Source: Cellulomonas composti
Lineage (GTDB): Bacteria > Actinomycetota > Actinomycetes > Actinomycetales > Cellulomonadaceae
Assembly (NCBI RefSeq): GCF_007990245.1
Contig: NZ_BJWG01000008.1
Coordinates: 62,001-126,000, forward strand
DNA: 64,000 bases
Direction of reading: 5' to 3'
This document shows, one piece after another, positions 24,988 through 35,003 of the stretch. The number at the start of each line of letters is the position of its first letter. Position 1 is the first letter of the stretch. Under the pieces are notes generated by a model. The model made no database searches, was not told the origin of the DNA, and saw only the letters and a program-made list of their open reading frames with translations. Both the position numbers and the translations under genes were made by a program.

Positions 24988-27900
24988 TCAGTCGAGCGGG
25001 CCGGTGGGGGTCGCTCGACGACGTGCGCTGCGTGCTCCGAGGACGAGGCCGGCACCGAGCAGCAGCACGAGCCCGGCCAGGCCGCCGGCGGCGGCGATGT
25101 CCGCACCTGTCGTGGCGAGGTCGTCACCGGGGGTCGAGGTCGGCGCCGGTGTCGGCGTCGGGCCGTCGGTCGGGTCCGGGTCCGGCGTCGTCAGAGCGGG
25201 GACGGTCGCGTGGTACGGATCGTCGTCGCCCACGCGGTACGGGGTGCCGTCGTCGTGGGTCGCGAGGTCCGGCTCACCGTCGACCAGGCGCGGCTCACCG
25301 GTCGGCACGCCGTCGCCGTCGACCTCGGGCACGACCACGGTCGCCTCGACGGCCACCGTGTCCGCGTGGTCCACCGGGGCATCCGTCGCGGTGAGCACCA
25401 GCGTGCCGCCGCAGAAGAACGACGCGGACGGCGGGAACAGCCCGTGCCACGCGCCCGACGTCTCGAACGAGTAGGCGGTGGAACCGCCGAACGGCGACAG
25501 GTCGCACGAGATGTCGGTGATCGTCGGGCCGACGTGCGTGCGGTCGGCGACGGTGACGTCGGACAGCGTCGTCGTGCCCGTGTTGGTCACGACCCAGCGC
25601 ACCGAACGCGCCACCTCGGACGTCGCCTTCACGGCGTGCGCGGCGTCGTTGGCGTCCTGGTCGGCGCTCACGAGCGGCTTGACCGGCACGCTCCACGCAC
25701 CGTCCGCACGCACCACCGGGTCGTCCTGCTCGCCGTCGTACTTGATGACCTGGATGGCGCCGGTGAACGCGTTGTACGCGTCCTCGTCGGACACGGTGGT
25801 GCCCGACGCGATGCCGACGCCCGAGACGCTCGCGCGGTCCACGTGCGGGGCGTCGGACGCGGTCACGGTCAGCGTCGCGACGCCGGTGATCACGGCGCCG
25901 GGCGCGAAGCTGGCCGAGCCCTGGCCGAACGTGTCGGCCCAGCGCGCGACCCACGCGTCGCCGTCGCGCGTCGCGACGGCCGTCGTGTCGTCGGGGAACG
26001 TCCACGTGATCGCGGTGATGTCGCCGCCCGAGACGGACTCGTCGCGCAGCGTGACCTCGCGCAGGCGCTCGGTGCCCGTGTTCGTCACGACGAGCACGAC
26101 GTCCCGGGTCTCGCCCGGCGCGTACAGCTCGCCGTCGTCCATGGTGTCCGCGTCGTGCGTGATGACGCCCGCGGCGCCGTCGCCCTTCTCGATGTCGATC
26201 CGCGGCGTCACCGCCGTCGGGTTCTCGAGCACGACCTCGATCGTCGAACCGTCGCCGATCGTGATCTCGTCGACCGGCGTGCCGTCGACGAGGAACCGCG
26301 GCGTGCGCCACGACGCGCCGTCGGGCAGGCCGTCCAGCGGCGTCGCCTCGACGAACGTCACGACCGTGCCGGCGGGCAGGTGCCCGTCGAGCTCCCAGCG
26401 CTCACCGTGGTGGACCGTGACGGTCGTCGGGAGGCCGCCCTCGGGCGTGTACGTCACCTGGAAGCCCGGGTCGCCGACGAGCAGGTGCTCGCCCTCCCCC
26501 GTGACGTCCTTGGTGATGGCGAACGAGCCGTACAGCCGCTCGGTCGGGTTCTCCAGGCTCACGGCGACCGGCGACGAGCCGATCGTGAACGTCGCCGAGC
26601 CGTCGTCGTCCGTCGTGACGCCCGCGCCCGACCAGACCGGCGTCTGCCACGCGACGTCCGCGGGTGCACCCGTCGGGGCGACCTCGCGCAGCGTGACGAC
26701 CGTGCCGCGCGGCAGGCCGGAGAACGACGCGCTCGGGTCGGCCTTGGTCAGCGTGATCGGCGTCTGCGGGACGCCGTCGAGGTCGTAGTCGACCTCGAAC
26801 TCGAACGTCGGCGGGACCGACGCGGACGCGCCGCCCGTGACCGACTTCGTGATCGAGAAGCCGTCGACGAGCTGCGTGGTCGGGTTGGTGAGCGTCAGCG
26901 CGGCGGTCGAGCCGGCGGTCACGACGAGCGTCGCGGTGCCGTCGCCGTTGTCGGTGACGCCCGTGCCGGACCACACCGGCGTCTCCCAGGCCAGGTCGGG
27001 GCCGCCGGCGGGCGGCGCGTCCTCCCACAGGGTCACGGTGGTGCCGGCCGGGATCCCGCTCACGCTCGTCGTGTCGTCGACGTCGACCGAGCCCGAGCCC
27101 GTCGTCGCGCCGTAGGAGTACCGGAACGTGTAGCCGGTCGCGGGCGCCGACGCGCTCGCCGCGTCCGTCACGCGCTTGGTCACCGAGAACCCGCCGACGA
27201 GCTGCGTCGTCGGGTTCTCCAGGCCGACCGTGACGGTCGAGGTGCCGATCGTCACGGACGCCGAGCCGTCGCCGTTCGTCGTGACGCCCGTGCCCGACCA
27301 GACCGGGGTGCCCCACTGGACGTCCGCGGGCGCCCCGGTGCGGGCGCGCTCCGCGAGCGTGACGACCGTGCCGTACGGCAGGCCCGCGAGCGAGTCGGTG
27401 GGCGCGGACTTCGTCAGGTCGAGCACGGCGCTGCCCGGCAGGGCTGTCACCGGGTTCGTCCACGTCGCGTCGACCAGGAAGTGGAAGCCGTTCGGGACGG
27501 ACGCCGCGGCGCCGCCCGTGACCGACTTGGTCAGCGAGAGCCCGGCCGTGGTGCGGGTGGTCGGGTTCTCGAGGGCGATCGCGACGGTCGTCGCGTCGCC
27601 GATCGTGATCGAGACCTGGGCCTGCGTGACCGGCTCGGCCGCGCCGATCGTCCAGACGGGCGTGCCCCACACGACGCCGGTGACCGAGGGGCGGGTCGCC
27701 TCCCGGATCAGGACGGTCGTGCCGTACGGCAGGTCGGGCGACGTGGCCGACGAGCCACGGTCCACCGTGAGCGACTGCCAGCTCCCGCCGGCGTCGCTCG
27801 AGTACTCGATCGTGAACGACTGCGACGCCCCGACGAGGGCGGCGCCGCCGCCCGTGACCGTCTTGGCGACCGAGAACCGGCCCGGCGCGCGCAGCGTGTT

Positions 27901-30618
27901 CGTCACCGTGACGAGCTGCGGCGTGGCGGTCGACCCGGTGACGAGGAACTCGCCCGCCGGGGAGACCACGGGCGCCGAGCGCTGGCCCGCGGTGCTCGTC
28001 TCGGTCACGGTCGCGCGCGTCCCGACCGGGACCGTCACGGTGTGGCCGTTGCCCGCCCCGACCGTGACGGCGAACGCGGCGTCGCCCGCCGGCAGCGTCA
28101 GTGCGACGCCACGGAAGTCGCGGGCGGCGACGGCCATCGCGTAGGTCGCACCCGACGCGGACGCACCACCCGACGCGTCGATGCGCTTCTCGACCGTGAA
28201 CGCGACGTCCGCGACCAGGCCCGCGTCGATCGAGTGGTCGTTCACGCCCGGCCCGCCGACGGTGTAGGTCACCGCCCCGGTCGTCGGGTCGACGTCGCTG
28301 TCGAGGTCGTCGTCGCCGGCGTCCTGGTCGGTGAACCTCAGCCAGGACCAGGGGACGGTGCCGAAGGTCGGGTCGCCCGTGAGCCAGTTCCCGCTGGTGG
28401 GCGGGACGACGACGACGTCGTAGGTGCCGAACGGGTCGAACGGGTGGGTCGCGTCGTCGGAGCGGAAGTAGTACTCGCCCGCGGCGTTCGTCGTGGTGGT
28501 CGCGACGAGCGTCGCGCCGTCCCGCAGCTCGACGGTGACCCCGGCGACGCCCGGCTCGTCGGCGTCCTGCAGGCCGTCCTGGTCCGCGTCGAACCACACG
28601 CGGTTGCCGATCTCGACCGGCGCCGTCTCGGCCAGCGCCTCGATCGCGCCCAGGCCGCCGCCCTTCTGGAACGAGGAGGAGTCGCCGGTGTCCCACAGGT
28701 CCAGCGTGTGCTCGTAGCCGCGGGTCGCGGAGCCGTTCGTCGCGCTGAACCAGGTCAGGCCCGCGAGCCGGATGCCGCTGAGCGGGTCGAACGACGACGA
28801 GACGATCGCCTGCGTCGAGCCCGGGAAGGACACCGCGCTGCCGAGCGTGATCTCGCGGTGCGTCGTGCCGGTGTTGAGGTTCTGCTGGTCCGCGAAGAAC
28901 TCGCGGCCGCCGGGGCCCTCGTTGGCGCTGCCCGAGCCGGTCCGCGTCACGGCGGCACCGAGGTGGTTCACCCCCGTGACCGAGCCGTTGTTCTCGAGCG
29001 TGTAGACCGTGCGTGCCGCGTTCGGGCCGGCGATCAGCGTGTCGCCCGACGAGATGCTCTCCCAGGTCCCGGTGACCGAGGTGTCCGCGGCGACGTTGCG
29101 GTTGCCGCCCTGGATCGCGGTGCGGTCCGCGAACGACAGCACCAGGAAGCCGTCCTCGTCGAACGTGAGGTCGGTGAGGACGGCCTGCGGGTAGACGTGC
29201 ACGGGGCCCCAGCTGCTCCCGGCGGCGAACGAGACCGTGCCGGTCGTGCCCCACTTCCAGGTGTTGGTCCACGTGTTCCAGCGGATGATCTGCGGGTAGG
29301 TGCCGCTGTAGTCGGTACCGGACCACGCGGAGATCGGGTTGCCGCGGGTGTAGCCCAGGTCGACGCCGTCCACGCCCGCGCTGCGCACGATGCTCGTCCA
29401 CGTCGCCGTGCCGGCGAGCGCGTCCAGCACCGGGGCGCGCAGCACGTAGGCGCGCAGGCCGGCCGCGGCGGCGGACTGGCCCGCGGTGGTGCCGGTGTCG
29501 ACCGTCCCCACGTAGAGAGAGCCGTCGCGGATCGTCAGCGCCCAGGGCTGGCGGGTGGCCGCCAGGCCCAGGTCGATCCGCGTCGCCTCCGTGATCACCG
29601 GCTGCGTGAGGTCGATCGCGTACAGGTTCCGGTCGCGCAGGTTCACGAAGAGCAGCACCGTGCCGGTCGGGTCGAGCGCCATGCCGCCGATGCCGACGCG
29701 CGCGGCCTGCGCGAACGCGTCGGTGTCGGGGTTGGTCACGCTCGGTGCCCCGAGCGTCCGCGTGGGGACGGTGCCGACGTCGATCGGCTGACCGTCCTGG
29801 TCCACCAGCGTGCGCACGTCGAGCCAGGTCATCGCCGGGCTCGCGTGCACCGCGCCCGAGTCGCTCGTCACGTCGGCGAAGTGGTAGATGCCGCCGATGC
29901 CCGCCGGGCCGAGGTCCGACTCACGCTTGTAGGTGGCGGACACCCACAGCTCGTCGGACCGGCTCGAGTACACGCTCGACCACACGGACCCGACCTGGCC
30001 GTAGGTCGCGATCGTCGTGCGGGCCGAGAACCGCGTGGTGTTGTTGGCGCCGCTGTCGTTGCGCGCGACGTCCCAGGGCGTCGCCGCCACGGCCGCCGTC
30101 CCCGTGGTGGCGGCGTTGCTGCGCGAGCCGGCGGTCTGGATGGTCACGACCACCGGTGGGTTCGTCTGCACGTGGTCCGCGGGGACGTTGACCGCGTAGT
30201 CCACACCCGTCGCACCGTCGTCGACGAACTGCACGCTCGTGCCGTTGTCGGCGCCCGCGGCCGTCGCCGCCATGCCGTCCGGGGTCTCGAACTGCACGCG
30301 CAGCCGGCTCCCCGCCAGGGTCGAGACGTTCGCCGACCACAGCCCGCTCGCACCGGTCGTCGTCGTCACCGACGCACCGGCGCGGTCCGTGACGACCACG
30401 TCGAGGCCCGTCAGGCCCGCGTCGATCGACCGGCCGAGGCCCGTCGTCGTGTCGTAGGCGCCGTTGCCGTTGAAGTCGCGGTACACGCGCCCGGAGACGG
30501 TCGAGCTCGCGGCCGAGGCAGAGGACGCCGCGAGCGCGACGACCGAACCGGTGGCGGCGATCGCGAGCGCCGTGAGGCCGGCGACGAGGCGGGGGGCTGG
30601 GCGGTGACGGGTGCTCAC
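24988..30618 (-). CDS. Giant LAXTG-anchored surface protein with SdrD_B and DUF5979-like repeats
   Basis: A 1,876-residue secreted cell-surface protein. A signal peptide ([22 protein letters not shown]) is followed by an SdrD_B-like domain ([16 protein letters not shown]), a long beta-rich, propeller-like region (about 150-650), a second SdrD_B domain ([17 protein letters not shown], near 670), then six DUF5979-type Ig-like modules at about 800-1460, each opening with a motif like [15 protein letters not shown], and two conserved-repeat (DUF11-like) domains. A Pro/Thr/Asp stalk leads to LATTG, a membrane helix and RSARRR, the LAXTG pattern attributed to class E sortases. No sortase gene is in the window. 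The GTG start has GAAGGGAAG 5 bases upstream. It probably acts in adhesion to substrates or cells. Confidence 0.9.
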   Translation of the reverse strand: MSTRHRPAPRLVAGLTALAIAATGSVVALAASSASAASSTVSGRVYRDFNGNGAYDTTTGLGRSIDAGLTGLDVVVTDRAGASVTTTTGASGLWSANVSTLAGSRLRVQFETPDGMAATAAGADNGTSVQFVDDGATGVDYAVNVPADHVQTNPPVVVTIQTAGSRSNAATTGTAAVAATPWDVARNDSGANNTTRFSARTTIATYGQVGSVWSSVYSSRSDELWVSATYKRESDLGPAGIGGIYHFADVTSDSGAVHASPAMTWLDVRTLVDQDGQPIDVGTVPTRTLGAPSVTNPDTDAFAQAARVGIGGMALDPTGTVLLFVNLRDRNLYAIDLTQPVITEATRIDLGLAATRQPWALTIRDGSLYVGTVDTGTTAGQSAAAAGLRAYVLRAPVLDALAGTATWTSIVRSAGVDGVDLGYTRGNPISAWSGTDYSGTYPQIIRWNTWTNTWKWGTTGTVSFAAGSSWGPVHVYPQAVLTDLTFDEDGFLVLSFADRTAIQGGNRNVAADTSVTGTWESISSGDTLIAGPNAARTVYTLENNGSVTGVNHLGAAVTRTGSGSANEGPGGREFFADQQNLNTGTTHREITLGSAVSFPGSTQAIVSSSFDPLSGIRLAGLTWFSATNGSATRGYEHTLDLWDTGDSSSFQKGGGLGAIEALAETAPVEIGNRVWFDADQDGLQDADEPGVAGVTVELRDGATLVATTTTNAAGEYYFRSDDATHPFDPFGTYDVVVVPPTSGNWLTGDPTFGTVPWSWLRFTDQDAGDDDLDSDVDPTTGAVTYTVGGPGVNDHSIDAGLVADVAFTVEKRIDASGGASASGATYAMAVAARDFRGVALTLPAGDAAFAVTVGAGNGHTVTVPVGTRATVTETSTAGQRSAPVVSPAGEFLVTGSTATPQLVTVTNTLRAPGRFSVAKTVTGGGAALVGASQSFTIEYSSDAGGSWQSLTVDRGSSATSPDLPYGTTVLIREATRPSVTGVVWGTPVWTIGAAEPVTQAQVSITIGDATTVAIALENPTTRTTAGLSLTKSVTGGAAASVPNGFHFLVDATWTNPVTALPGSAVLDLTKSAPTDSLAGLPYGTVVTLAERARTGAPADVQWGTPVWSGTGVTTNGDGSASVTIGTSTVTVGLENPTTQLVGGFSVTKRVTDAASASAPATGYTFRYSYGATTGSGSVDVDDTTSVSGIPAGTTVTLWEDAPPAGGPDLAWETPVWSGTGVTDNGDGTATLVVTAGSTAALTLTNPTTQLVDGFSITKSVTGGASASVPPTFEFEVDYDLDGVPQTPITLTKADPSASFSGLPRGTVVTLREVAPTGAPADVAWQTPVWSGAGVTTDDDGSATFTIGSSPVAVSLENPTERLYGSFAITKDVTGEGEHLLVGDPGFQVTYTPEGGLPTTVTVHHGERWELDGHLPAGTVVTFVEATPLDGLPDGASWRTPRFLVDGTPVDEITIGDGSTIEVVLENPTAVTPRIDIEKGDGAAGVITHDADTMDDGELYAPGETRDVVLVVTNTGTERLREVTLRDESVSGGDITAITWTFPDDTTAVATRDGDAWVARWADTFGQGSASFAPGAVITGVATLTVTASDAPHVDRASVSGVGIASGTTVSDEDAYNAFTGAIQVIKYDGEQDDPVVRADGAWSVPVKPLVSADQDANDAAHAVKATSEVARSVRWVVTNTGTTTLSDVTVADRTHVGPTITDISCDLSPFGGSTAYSFETSGAWHGLFPPSASFFCGGTLVLTATDAPVDHADTVAVEATVVVPEVDGDGVPTGEPRLVDGEPDLATHDDGTPYRVGDDDPYHATVPALTTPDPDPTDGPTPTPAPTSTPGDDLATTGADIAAAGGLAGLVLLLGAGLVLGARSARRRATPTGPLD

Positions 30619-30716
30619 CGGGACTTCCCTTCGTGGGGGGCGTTGCCGGAGCGCGCACCCGGGACCAACGTCCCGGGCGCAGACGCGCGGTAAGAGAACC
30701 ACAGGTCAGAGGCCAT

Positions 30717-30827
30717 TTCGGACGAGTGTCCGAATTGCCTGGACGCGTGTCCGGGATGCGGGTGGGGAAGCACCCAGGGCGCCACCGGGGTTCACCCGTC
30801 CGAGCGACGTCGCATCGGGTGAACCCC
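30717..30827. promoter_or_regulatory. Three dyads in a divergent intergenic region
   Basis: TTCGGAC-GAGT-GTCCGAA (30717-30734) and GGACGCGTGTCC (30741-30752) share a GGAC-N4-GTCC core, centred 21 bp apart. GGGGTTCACCC (30787-30797) and GGGTGAACCCC (30817-30827) are perfect 11-bp inverted arms 30 bp apart, the second falling near the -35 position of the lipoprotein gene. At least one regulator probably binds between the surface protein and the DyP operon. Confidence 0.55.
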
Positions 30828-30839
30828 GACCTCGCGGCC

Positions 30840-30845
30840 TACGAT
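30840..30845 (+). promoter_or_regulatory. -10 element of the beta-helix lipoprotein gene (leaderless)
   Basis: TACGAT, 6 bases before the GTG start. Confidence 0.6.
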
Positions 30846-30851
30846 CTGCAC

Positions 30852-32180
30852 GTGCCCCGGCCCCGTCCCCTCACCTCGCTGCTCGCGCTCGGGCTCGCGA
30901 TCGGGATGGCGTGCGCGGGGCTGGTCGCCGCCTGCTCGTCGGATCCCGAACCGCTCGCGCTCGTGCGCGTCCCGGGCGACGCGGAGACCGTCACCCAGGC
31001 CGTCGCGCGCGTCAGCCCGGGCGGGACGGTGCTGGTCGGCGCGGGCGTCTACCCCGAGCAGGTGCTCGTCGACAAGACGGACGTGACGATCCGCGGCGAG
31101 GACCGCAACGCCACGATCATCGACGGCGAGGGTCGGCGTCCGTACGGCATCGTCGCGATCTCCGACGGGGTGCGCATCGAGAACCTCACGGTGCGCGCCG
31201 CGACGTTCTACGGCGTGCTCGTCACGGGCCTGCACGACGAGAACGGCCCGTCCGCCCACAACGGCGACGGCTACGACACGCTCGATCCGGAGCAGTTCCC
31301 GCCCGTGCAGCGCTTCTCGGTGGACCACGTCACGGCGCACAACAACGGGCTCTACGGCATCTACGCGTTCGACGCGAACAACGGCGTGATCCGCGACTCG
31401 TACGCCTCCGGGTCGGCGGACTCCGGGTTCTACGTGGGCCAGTGCGAGGACTGCAACATCTTGGTGACGGGCAACGTCGCCGAGCGCAACGCGGTGGGCT
31501 TCGAGAACGCCAACGCGTCCGGGCCGCTGACGATCGCCGGCAACCGGTTCTCCGGCAACCGCGTCGGGATGACGCTCATCTCCAACTACCGCGAGGCGTT
31601 CACGCCGCAGCGCGCCAACACGGTCGTGGGGAACCTCGTGGTCGACAACGTCGAGCCCGACTCGCCCGCGCAGGCCACGGGCGGGTTCGGTATCGGCATC
31701 GGCATCAGCGGTGCGCGCGAGAACGTCCTGGCCCGCAACACCGTCACGGGCAACCCGGTCGCCGGCGTGCTGCTCGCCAACACCGAGGACCTCGCCGCGG
31801 TCGACAACTCGTTCGTCGACACAGGCTGGGCCGGCAACGGCATCGACCTCGCGAACGTCTCCGCGTCGCGCGCGCCCGCATCGGGGAACTGCGTCTCGAC
31901 GACGAACGCCGCGGCGACCCCCGTCACGCTGCTGCCCGCCGCCCTGACCGACCCGTGCCCCGACGGCGAGCAGCCCGCCGCGACGGCGACCGACCTGCCA
32001 CCGGTCGAGGTGCCGCGCGGCGTGAGCTTCCTGAAGGTCGCGGCGCCCGCCCCGCAGCCCGACCTGGGGCCGTGGACCGGCCAGGCCGAGCCGCTGCCGG
32101 CGACCGTCGCGCTGCCGGACCCCGACACGTTCGACCTGCCCGGTCCGGACTTCCTGGCCGAGCTGACGGGCACGGCGTGA
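30852..32180 (+). CDS. Right-handed beta-helix (NosD-like) lipoprotein
   Basis: A 442-residue exported lipoprotein: a signal peptide with lipobox VAAC, then a parallel beta-helix seen as repeated turns (VTIRGEDRNATIIDG, VRIENLTVRAATFYGV, NNGVIRDSYASGS, LARNTVTGNPVAGVLLANTEDL) and a Pro-rich C terminus. Beta-helices of this type are found in polysaccharide lyases and in NosD copper-processing proteins; no lyase active site could be recognised. It is the first gene of a three-gene operon ending in a DyP peroxidase, with 4-bp overlaps, so all three products probably work together outside the membrane. Confidence 0.85.
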   Translation: MPRPRPLTSLLALGLAIGMACAGLVAACSSDPEPLALVRVPGDAETVTQAVARVSPGGTVLVGAGVYPEQVLVDKTDVTIRGEDRNATIIDGEGRRPYGIVAISDGVRIENLTVRAATFYGVLVTGLHDENGPSAHNGDGYDTLDPEQFPPVQRFSVDHVTAHNNGLYGIYAFDANNGVIRDSYASGSADSGFYVGQCEDCNILVTGNVAERNAVGFENANASGPLTIAGNRFSGNRVGMTLISNYREAFTPQRANTVVGNLVVDNVEPDSPAQATGGFGIGIGISGARENVLARNTVTGNPVAGVLLANTEDLAAVDNSFVDTGWAGNGIDLANVSASRAPASGNCVSTTNAAATPVTLLPAALTDPCPDGEQPAATATDLPPVEVPRGVSFLKVAAPAPQPDLGPWTGQAEPLPATVALPDPDTFDLPGPDFLAELTGTA

Positions 32181-32908
32181 GGCCGGCCGGCGGCCGTCGC
32201 CGCGGCGCGTGCGTCGCCCGGCTCGTCGTCGGGCTCGTCGGGCTCGTCGTGCTGGTGCCGTTCGTCGGGCTGCTCGCCGGGTGCGGCGGTCACGACGAGC
32301 CGCGCCCGGTGACGCAGGAGGAGGCGGAGCTGCTCGCGACCGTGCGGTTCCGCAACTACGACGCGGGCGCCCGCGAGGTCTCCACGGTCGTCGAGGGCGA
32401 GACCGACGCCGAGGACGTGCAGCTCGACGGCTGGGTCGACTTCGCCGACCACCGCGGCTACGCGCTGCTCACGCAGGACACCGCCGACCCGTCGCTGATC
32501 GCGTGGGACGGCTCGCAGGCGGTCGTCGGTGCGGCGCCGGACGGCGCGACCAGCGCCCCGCTGCCCGCACCCGTCGACCTCCTGACCGGCGAGCCCACCT
32601 CGATCGACGCCTCGGCGTCGCGCGAGCAGGCGCTCCTGCTCGTGCTGCTCGACCTCGCCGACGACCGCCCCGAGAACCCGCTCCTGCTGCAGCAGGAGGG
32701 GGCGACGTTCGTGCGGTCCGACGAGGTCGGGGGCGTACCCGTGAGCGTGCTGACGGCCACGGCGGACGGCAACGCGCGCTACTGGGTCGACGCCGAAGGT
32801 CTGCTGCGCCGGTTCGAGGTGCTGGTCGGCGGCGAGTGGAGCACGGTCGACCTCGGCGACGCGATCGACCCCGCCAAGCTGGGCCTGGGCACCGGGGGCG
32901 GCTCATGA
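32177..32908 (+). CDS. Lipoprotein of unknown function
   Basis: A 243-residue lipoprotein. The Arg-rich start, hydrophobic helix and lipobox LAGC are clear. The mature part (AEDVQLDGWVDFADHRGYALLTQ, and a C-terminal DAEGLLRRFEVLVGGEWSTVDL) resembles the fold of the LppX/LprG-type or LolA-like lipoproteins of actinobacteria, which bind hydrophobic ligands; this is only a visual resemblance. The GTG overlaps the preceding stop by 4 bp and the next gene's ATG overlaps its own stop. Confidence 0.75.
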   Translation: MRPAGGRRRGACVARLVVGLVGLVVLVPFVGLLAGCGGHDEPRPVTQEEAELLATVRFRNYDAGAREVSTVVEGETDAEDVQLDGWVDFADHRGYALLTQDTADPSLIAWDGSQAVVGAAPDGATSAPLPAPVDLLTGEPTSIDASASREQALLLVLLDLADDRPENPLLLQQEGATFVRSDEVGGVPVSVLTATADGNARYWVDAEGLLRRFEVLVGGEWSTVDLGDAIDPAKLGLGTGGGS

Positions 32909-34095
32909 CCGAGTCGCAGGGTCTGAGCCGGCGCGCGCTGCTGGCCGGCGCGGGCACGCTCGTCGCGGGTGCGGGTATCGCGACGATCGCGACGTCGGCG
33001 GTCACGGTGCGCGACACGACCACCGGGTCCGAGGGCGGCACGGGCCCCGGCGCCTCGCTCGACGGTGCCCGGCGCGAGGTCGAGCCGGCCGGCAGCACTC
33101 AGGCCGGCGTCGCCCGCCCGACCACGCCCGCCGCGCACGCGCTGTTCGCGACGTTCGCGCTGCCCGACCTCACGTCGCTGCGCGCGGACCTCGCCGCGCT
33201 GGGTCGTGCGGTGCTCGCGACGGTACGCGACAGCGGCGACCTGCTGCCCGACGGCCGCGGCGATCTGACCGTGACGATCGGCCTGGGCCCGCGCCCGCTC
33301 GCGTCGGTCGACCCCTCGCTGCCCGGCGCGACGCCGATGCCGGACTTCGTCGGCGACGACGCGATCCCGTCGGAACGCCGCGACCCGGACCTGCTGGTCG
33401 CGGTCGCCGCGAGCGATGCCACGATGCTGCGCGCGCTGCTCGACCGCGTCACCTCGGCGGTCCCGGGCCTCGTCGCGGGCTGGACCCAGCACGGCTTCCG
33501 CGCGCCCGGCACCGGCACGGTCGCGCGCAACCCGCTGGGCTACCTCGACGGCATCATCGTCCCGGACACCACCGCGGAGCTCGCCGAGAACGTCTGGATC
33601 ACGCAGGGAGCGCTCGCCGGCGCCACGGTGTGCGTGCTGCGCCGGTTGCGTCTCGACTCGCGCGCGTTCCTCGCGCTCGAGGTCCCCGCGCGCGACGCGA
33701 CGATCGGTCGCGGCGCCGACGGTGTGCCGTTGTCCGGCGGTTCGCCGACCTCGCAGGTCGACCTCGACGCCAAGACCCCCGAGGGCGAGTACCTCGTGCC
33801 CGCCCGGGCGCACGCGCGCGCCGCGCACCCGTCGTTCACCGGCTCACCGCTCATGCTGCGCCGCGGGTACGCGTTCGACGACGGCGAGGTCGACGGCCCG
33901 GCGGGCCGCATCGCCGACGCCGGGCTCCTGTTCGCCTGCTACCAGCGCACGCTCGACACGTTCGTGCGCACGCAGCAGCGGCTCGACGAGACCGACGACC
34001 TGATGGCGTACGCGACGCCGACCGGCTCCGCGAGCTTCCTCGTCCTGCCCGGGTACGACGACACGCGCCCGTTGGGCGACGCGCTGTTCGCGTGA
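32905..34095 (+). CDS. Tat-exported DyP-type haem peroxidase
   Basis: A 396-residue dye-decolourising peroxidase, which uses hydrogen peroxide to oxidise phenolics, dyes and, in some actinobacteria, lignin units. The N terminus has a twin-arginine signal (LSRRALLAGAGTL). The family GXXDG motif appears as GYLDGI, with the distal Asp; the proximal haem His is probably in ARAHARAAHP; the C-terminal RRGYAFDDG and LLFACYQRTLDTFVRTQQRL match EfeB-like members. The efeU/efeO partners of an iron uptake locus are absent; instead two lipoproteins precede it. The ATG overlaps the upstream stop by 4 bp, and mutY overlaps its end by 4 bp. Confidence 0.92.
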   Translation: MTESQGLSRRALLAGAGTLVAGAGIATIATSAVTVRDTTTGSEGGTGPGASLDGARREVEPAGSTQAGVARPTTPAAHALFATFALPDLTSLRADLAALGRAVLATVRDSGDLLPDGRGDLTVTIGLGPRPLASVDPSLPGATPMPDFVGDDAIPSERRDPDLLVAVAASDATMLRALLDRVTSAVPGLVAGWTQHGFRAPGTGTVARNPLGYLDGIIVPDTTAELAENVWITQGALAGATVCVLRRLRLDSRAFLALEVPARDATIGRGADGVPLSGGSPTSQVDLDAKTPEGEYLVPARAHARAAHPSFTGSPLMLRRGYAFDDGEVDGPAGRIADAGLLFACYQRTLDTFVRTQQRLDETDDLMAYATPTGSASFLVLPGYDDTRPLGDALFA

Positions 34096-35003
34096 ACGAC
34101 GCTCGCACCGACCTCACGTCGGCGGTCGCCGCCTGGTACGACGAGCATGCCCGCGAGCTGCCGTGGCGCGGACCGGACCGCACGCCGTGGGGCGTGCTCG
34201 TCAGCGAGGTGATGCTCCAGCAGACGCCGGTGGTGCGCGTCGAGCCGGCGTGGCAGGCCTGGCTCGCGCGCTGGCCCACGCCGGCCGACCTCGCCGCCGC
34301 GCCGACCGCCGACGTGCTGCGGGCCTGGGACCGGCTCGGCTACCCGCGTCGGGCGCTGCGCCTGCAGGAGTGCGCGCGCACGCTCGTCGAGCGGCACGGG
34401 GGTGAGGTCCCCGACGACGAGGCGGCGCTGCTCGCGCTGCCCGGCATCGGCCCGTACACGGCCGCCGCGGTGCGCGCGTTCGCGTTCGGCCGGCGCGCGG
34501 TGGTGCTCGACACGAACGTGCGCCGCGTCCTGGCCCGCGCGATCGGCGGCGAGGCGTTGCCCGCGCCTGCGCTCACCCGCGCCGAGTCCGACCGGGCGCT
34601 GGCACTGGTCCCCGCGCGGGCCGCCGACGCCGCACGCTGGGCCCAGGCGTCGATGGAGCTCGGTGCACTCGTGTGCACGGCGCGCGCCCCGCGCTGCGAT
34701 CGGTGCCCGCTGGTCTCGTCGTGCGCGTGGGTCGCGGCCGGCCGGCCCGACGACGCGCACGCCCACCGTCGTCGCACCCAGGCGTGGGCCGGCACCGACC
34801 GCCAGGCCCGCGGCCGGCTGCTCGCGGTCCTGCGCGAGAGCACCTCCCCGGTGCCCGAGCACGCCCTCGCGCAGGCCTGGCCGCCGCCCGCGCAGCGCGC
34901 GCGCTGCCTCGCCGGGCTCGTCGCCGACGGCCTCGTCGTCCAGGCGCGTCCCGACGACGAGGCCGGTCCCGACGACGAGCCCGCGTACGCACTGCCGTCC
35001 TAG
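34092..35003 (+). CDS. mutY: A/G-specific adenine glycosylase
   Basis: A 303-residue base-excision enzyme that removes A opposite 8-oxoguanine. It has VMLQQTPV, the helix-hairpin-helix LPGIGPYTAAAV, the catalytic Asp in VVLDTNVRRVLAR and the iron-sulphur pattern C-X6-C-X2-C-X5-C (CTARAPRCDRCPLVSSC). It lacks a full C-terminal 8-oxoG-recognition NUDIX domain and ends in a short winged extension, as in many actinobacteria. Its GTG overlaps the DyP stop by 4 bp. Its TAG stop shares the palindrome CTAG with the stop of the convergent regulator gene. Confidence 0.95.
   Translation: MNDARTDLTSAVAAWYDEHARELPWRGPDRTPWGVLVSEVMLQQTPVVRVEPAWQAWLARWPTPADLAAAPTADVLRAWDRLGYPRRALRLQECARTLVERHGGEVPDDEAALLALPGIGPYTAAAVRAFAFGRRAVVLDTNVRRVLARAIGGEALPAPALTRAESDRALALVPARAADAARWAQASMELGALVCTARAPRCDRCPLVSSCAWVAAGRPDDAHAHRRRTQAWAGTDRQARGRLLAVLRESTSPVPEHALAQAWPPPAQRARCLAGLVADGLVVQARPDDEAGPDDEPAYALPS

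Noticed and set aside
24352-30693. A 2,113-codon plus-strand frame opposite the surface protein
   Set aside because: Arg/Asp/Val-rich mirror of the repeat protein on the other strand, with no domain signature.
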